Assembly: GCF_039521325.1 (NCBI RefSeq) | Contig: NZ_BAAACD010000038.1 | Reading direction: 5' to 3' (one strand) | Length of the DNA: 64,000 nt | Source: Clostridium_X cadaveris | Lineage (GTDB): Bacteria > Bacillota > Clostridia > Clostridiales > Clostridiaceae | Shown here: positions 61,928 to 64,000 of the stretch, piece after piece | Numbering within the stretch: position 1 is the stretch's first letter | Layout of the letters: every line of letters starts with the position of its first letter | Program-made: the position numbers and the translations under genes | Notes under the pieces: generated by a model | What the model was told of the DNA's origin: nothing | Databases searched by the model: none | Seen by the model: only the letters and a program-made list of their open reading frames with translations

Positions 61928-63926
61928 GATTGCTATAGGAAATGTAAAAAAAAGTTTTAAGGACTATACAATATACTTTTTGACTCTTGCTTTAGCTGTA
62001 TGCATATTTTACAGTTTTAATTCTATAGAATCACAAAAAGCTGTGCTTGAGTTGAAATCTTCAGGTAAAGAGTCGATTAACGCATTAGTAACAGTAATAG
62101 CGTATATATCAGTATTTGTATCTATAGTTTTAGGAAGCTTAATAATATATGCAAATAACTTTTTAATAAAGAAACGTAAAAAAGAGCTGGGGATATATAT
62201 GGTATTAGGTATGGGGAAGGGTAAAATATCTAGAATATTAGTAACAGAAACATTAATAGTGGGAGTTATGTCACTAATAAGCGGGCTTTTGCTAGGAATT
62301 ATAGCTTCTCAAGGACTTTCTCTACTAACATCAAAATTATTTGATATTCCTATGAGTGAATATAGTTTTATCATTTCAATATCATCTATAGGAAAGACAA
62401 TATTATATTTCAGTATAATGTTCTTTTTGGTAATTATTTTTAATACTGCAATAATATCAAAGTATAAAATTATAGACTTATTGACATCTGGAAGAAAAAA
62501 TGAAGAAATCAAATTCAAAAATCCGATCGTATACTTCATATCATTTATAATATGTGTAATAAGTTTAGGATTAGCTTATAATATTATAATGGAAATTGGA
62601 CTTAATGTAAAAGATCAGAGGTTCTCAATATCTATAATACTAGGAGTCATTGGGACTGTATTATTTTTCTTTAGCTTAGCTGGGTTTGTTTTGTTCATTG
62701 TTAAAAGAAGCAAAGGAATATACTTTAAAGGTCTAAATATATTTGTAGTAAAGCAATTAAATAATAAGGTTAATACTAATTTTATATCTATGTCGATTAT
62801 ATGTCTTATGCTGTTTTTAACTATATGTGTATTATCAACTGGCATAAGTTTCAAAAATGCATTAGAGTCAGGACTTAAAGATTCAACTCCTTTTGACGCT
62901 ACAGGAAGAATATATGTAAGAGATGGTGCAATAAATAATATAGAAGATTCATTAAAGAACTTGGGTTTCAAATTTGAAGATGGAGAAGAATATGCTTATT
63001 ATAATCTATATGAGTCAAATTTAACACCAGTAGAGATGTTCTCTAATGGAGTTTCTAAAAAAGATAAAGAGAAATTGAATAAACTGCGCTACAAAGTGTC
63101 TGTAATGAAACTTTCTGATTACAATAAAATTATGAGGTTAGAAAATAAAGTTGAAGTGAATCTTAGCAGAGATGAATCACTTTTGTTAAGTAATATTTAT
63201 GAAACTGAAGCTATAGAAAGTTATGTTAAAGATAATAAATATATAAACTTTCATAATAAACAATTTGTTATAAAAGGCGGAAAAGTGATAAAAGATAATA
63301 TATCAACAGATATGATGAAAAATACTTTTCCGACAATTGTAGTAAATGATGAAGAAACTAAAGGGCTTAAGATTCAAGAGAATGTTATAAATATAAATTA
63401 TGATAAAAACAGTGCTGAGAAATCAGAGAAAAAATTACTTGATTTATTCGCTTCTTTCACACGAGGAGAACAGAATCTCGACAACACAGATTTTATTATA
63501 GGGTATACTAGACAGCAGATTTATGATGGAAATAAGGGAATGACTACTATTATATTGTTTGTTGGGATTTATTTGGGAATAGTATTTCTTATAACAAGTA
63601 TGGCAGTACTTGCTCTACAACAGCTTTCGGAAGCTGTTGACAGTATAGATAGGTACAAAGCTCTAAAAAAAATAGGAGCGAATGAGAAGATGATGAAGAA
63701 GACAATCTTTATCCAAACACTAGTGTATTTTTCACTCCCAGTAATATTAGCATTTGTTCATTCAGTTGTTGGAATAAAAGTAACAAATAATTTTATATCT
63801 ATGTTTAATAAGACAAACATATCAGGAAGTGCTATGATTACAGCATTGATATTTATGATAGTCTATATTGGGTATTTTTACGCTACATATTCAGGATACA
63901 AGAATATAGTAAAAAATAATTTGTAA
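61917..63926 (+). CDS. FtsX-family ABC permease, BceB-like
   Basis: The protein (about 669 residues) has ten helices arranged 1 + 3 + 2 + 1 + 3 around a large extracellular domain (about residues 310-520), as in BceB-type permeases. The start has YYKIAIGNVKKSFKDYTIYF, typical of the group. ATG 61917 has GGGGGGG nine bases upstream and overlaps the ATPase gene by 11 bases. BceB permeases usually sense bacitracin-like peptides together with a BceRS two-component system; none is seen in the window, though it could lie beyond the right edge. Confidence 0.9.
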   Translation: MYYKIAIGNVKKSFKDYTIYFLTLALAVCIFYSFNSIESQKAVLELKSSGKESINALVTVIAYISVFVSIVLGSLIIYANNFLIKKRKKELGIYMVLGMGKGKISRILVTETLIVGVMSLISGLLLGIIASQGLSLLTSKLFDIPMSEYSFIISISSIGKTILYFSIMFFLVIIFNTAIISKYKIIDLLTSGRKNEEIKFKNPIVYFISFIICVISLGLAYNIIMEIGLNVKDQRFSISIILGVIGTVLFFFSLAGFVLFIVKRSKGIYFKGLNIFVVKQLNNKVNTNFISMSIICLMLFLTICVLSTGISFKNALESGLKDSTPFDATGRIYVRDGAINNIEDSLKNLGFKFEDGEEYAYYNLYESNLTPVEMFSNGVSKKDKEKLNKLRYKVSVMKLSDYNKIMRLENKVEVNLSRDESLLLSNIYETEAIESYVKDNKYINFHNKQFVIKGGKVIKDNISTDMMKNTFPTIVVNDEETKGLKIQENVININYDKNSAEKSEKKLLDLFASFTRGEQNLDNTDFIIGYTRQQIYDGNKGMTTIILFVGIYLGIVFLITSMAVLALQQLSEAVDSIDRYKALKKIGANEKMMKKTIFIQTLVYFSLPVILAFVHSVVGIKVTNNFISMFNKTNISGSAMITALIFMIVYIGYFYATYSGYKNIVKNNL

Positions 63927-63962
63927 TAGATAAAAGGGGCTGTAAAAAAACTCCCCTAAAAG

Positions 63963-63999
63963 AAAAATCGCTGAGGTCGTGAGACTCCAGCGATTTTTT
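63963..63999 (+). terminator. Terminator of the BceAB-like operon
   Basis: AAAAATCGCTG and CAGCGATTTTT form a strong stem with T-run. Confidence 0.9.
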
Positions 64000-64000
64000 G

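Noticed and set aside
1..64000. CRISPR array, prophage, insertion sequence, rRNA or tRNA gene
   Set aside because: No regularly spaced repeats, transposase or integrase frames, or structural RNA signatures were seen while reading the window.

Overview
The window is chromosomal DNA of an anaerobic, spore-forming Firmicute, most likely Clostridium sensu stricto. The evidence is the AT-rich sequence with strong AGGAGG ribosome binding sites, a pair of Csp-type subtilisin-like germination proteases, a reverse rubrerythrin, many U-tailed hairpin terminators, sigma-54 enhancer-binding regulators, and a preQ1-I riboswitch over a queuosine salvage operon. No rRNA, tRNA, CRISPR array, prophage or transposase was seen.

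Layout. Positions 1-3.9 kb hold a beta-CASP MBL hydrolase (cut by the window edge), a sugar or glycerol-phosphate type binding lipoprotein and a 5'-nucleotidase-like phosphatase. On the minus strand, 3.9-8.7 kb carries two paralogous unknown proteins and two Csp proteases, one with catalytic Ser replaced by Cys. Gene wreckage (HD phosphohydrolase, ABC ATPase, a secreted protein) lies around a MATE pump at 8.8-11.4 kb. SelO follows, then the queuosine salvage operon queK-qrtT-queL (12.9-15.5 kb), YeiH, a HAD phosphatase and a CGGC protein. At 18.2-19.7 kb an intact 3-hydroxyacyl-CoA dehydrogenase sits between remnants of a PAS regulator and a CoA-transferase. Next come redox proteins (BFD ferredoxin, DUF1540, reverse rubrerythrin) and a 26-residue membrane peptide.

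Positions 21.3-30.2 kb hold a GntR-regulated sugar-acid (uronate-type) operon: a TRAP transporter, a KduI/IolB isomerase, KduD, a 2-hydroxyacid dehydrogenase, a KDPG aldolase fused to a VOC domain, and KDG kinase. A repeated operator array precedes the transporter. Positions 30.5-43 kb hold an arginase-family gene with an in-frame TGA, a patatin, a DEAD-box helicase, a candidate defence pair (two-TM protein plus a 1317-residue DUF4011-type SF1 helicase with a C-terminal Vsr-like nuclease), a lipase, a zinc ribbon protein and a dGTPase bracketed by an 18-bp direct repeat.

Positions 43-54 kb are the most unusual block. A sigma-54 activator is divergent from an operon encoding an SDR, a diverged two-subunit glycine-decarboxylase-like PLP enzyme and an AcoX/NAD-kinase-like protein, with no gcvT, gcvH or lpd nearby. 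It is followed by an amidohydrolase and an NhaC-type carrier. Good -24/-12 promoters stand before the operon, the amidohydrolase and the carrier, and TTGACA/TGTCAA palindromes lie upstream, so the block reads as one regulon for an unidentified amino compound. The end (54-64 kb) carries an MFS carrier, a DUF5684 protein, TetR plus oleate hydratase, a lipoprotein, a class II aldolase, an aldo/keto reductase remnant, an aromatic-acid-exporter-like protein and a BceAB-like ABC transporter.
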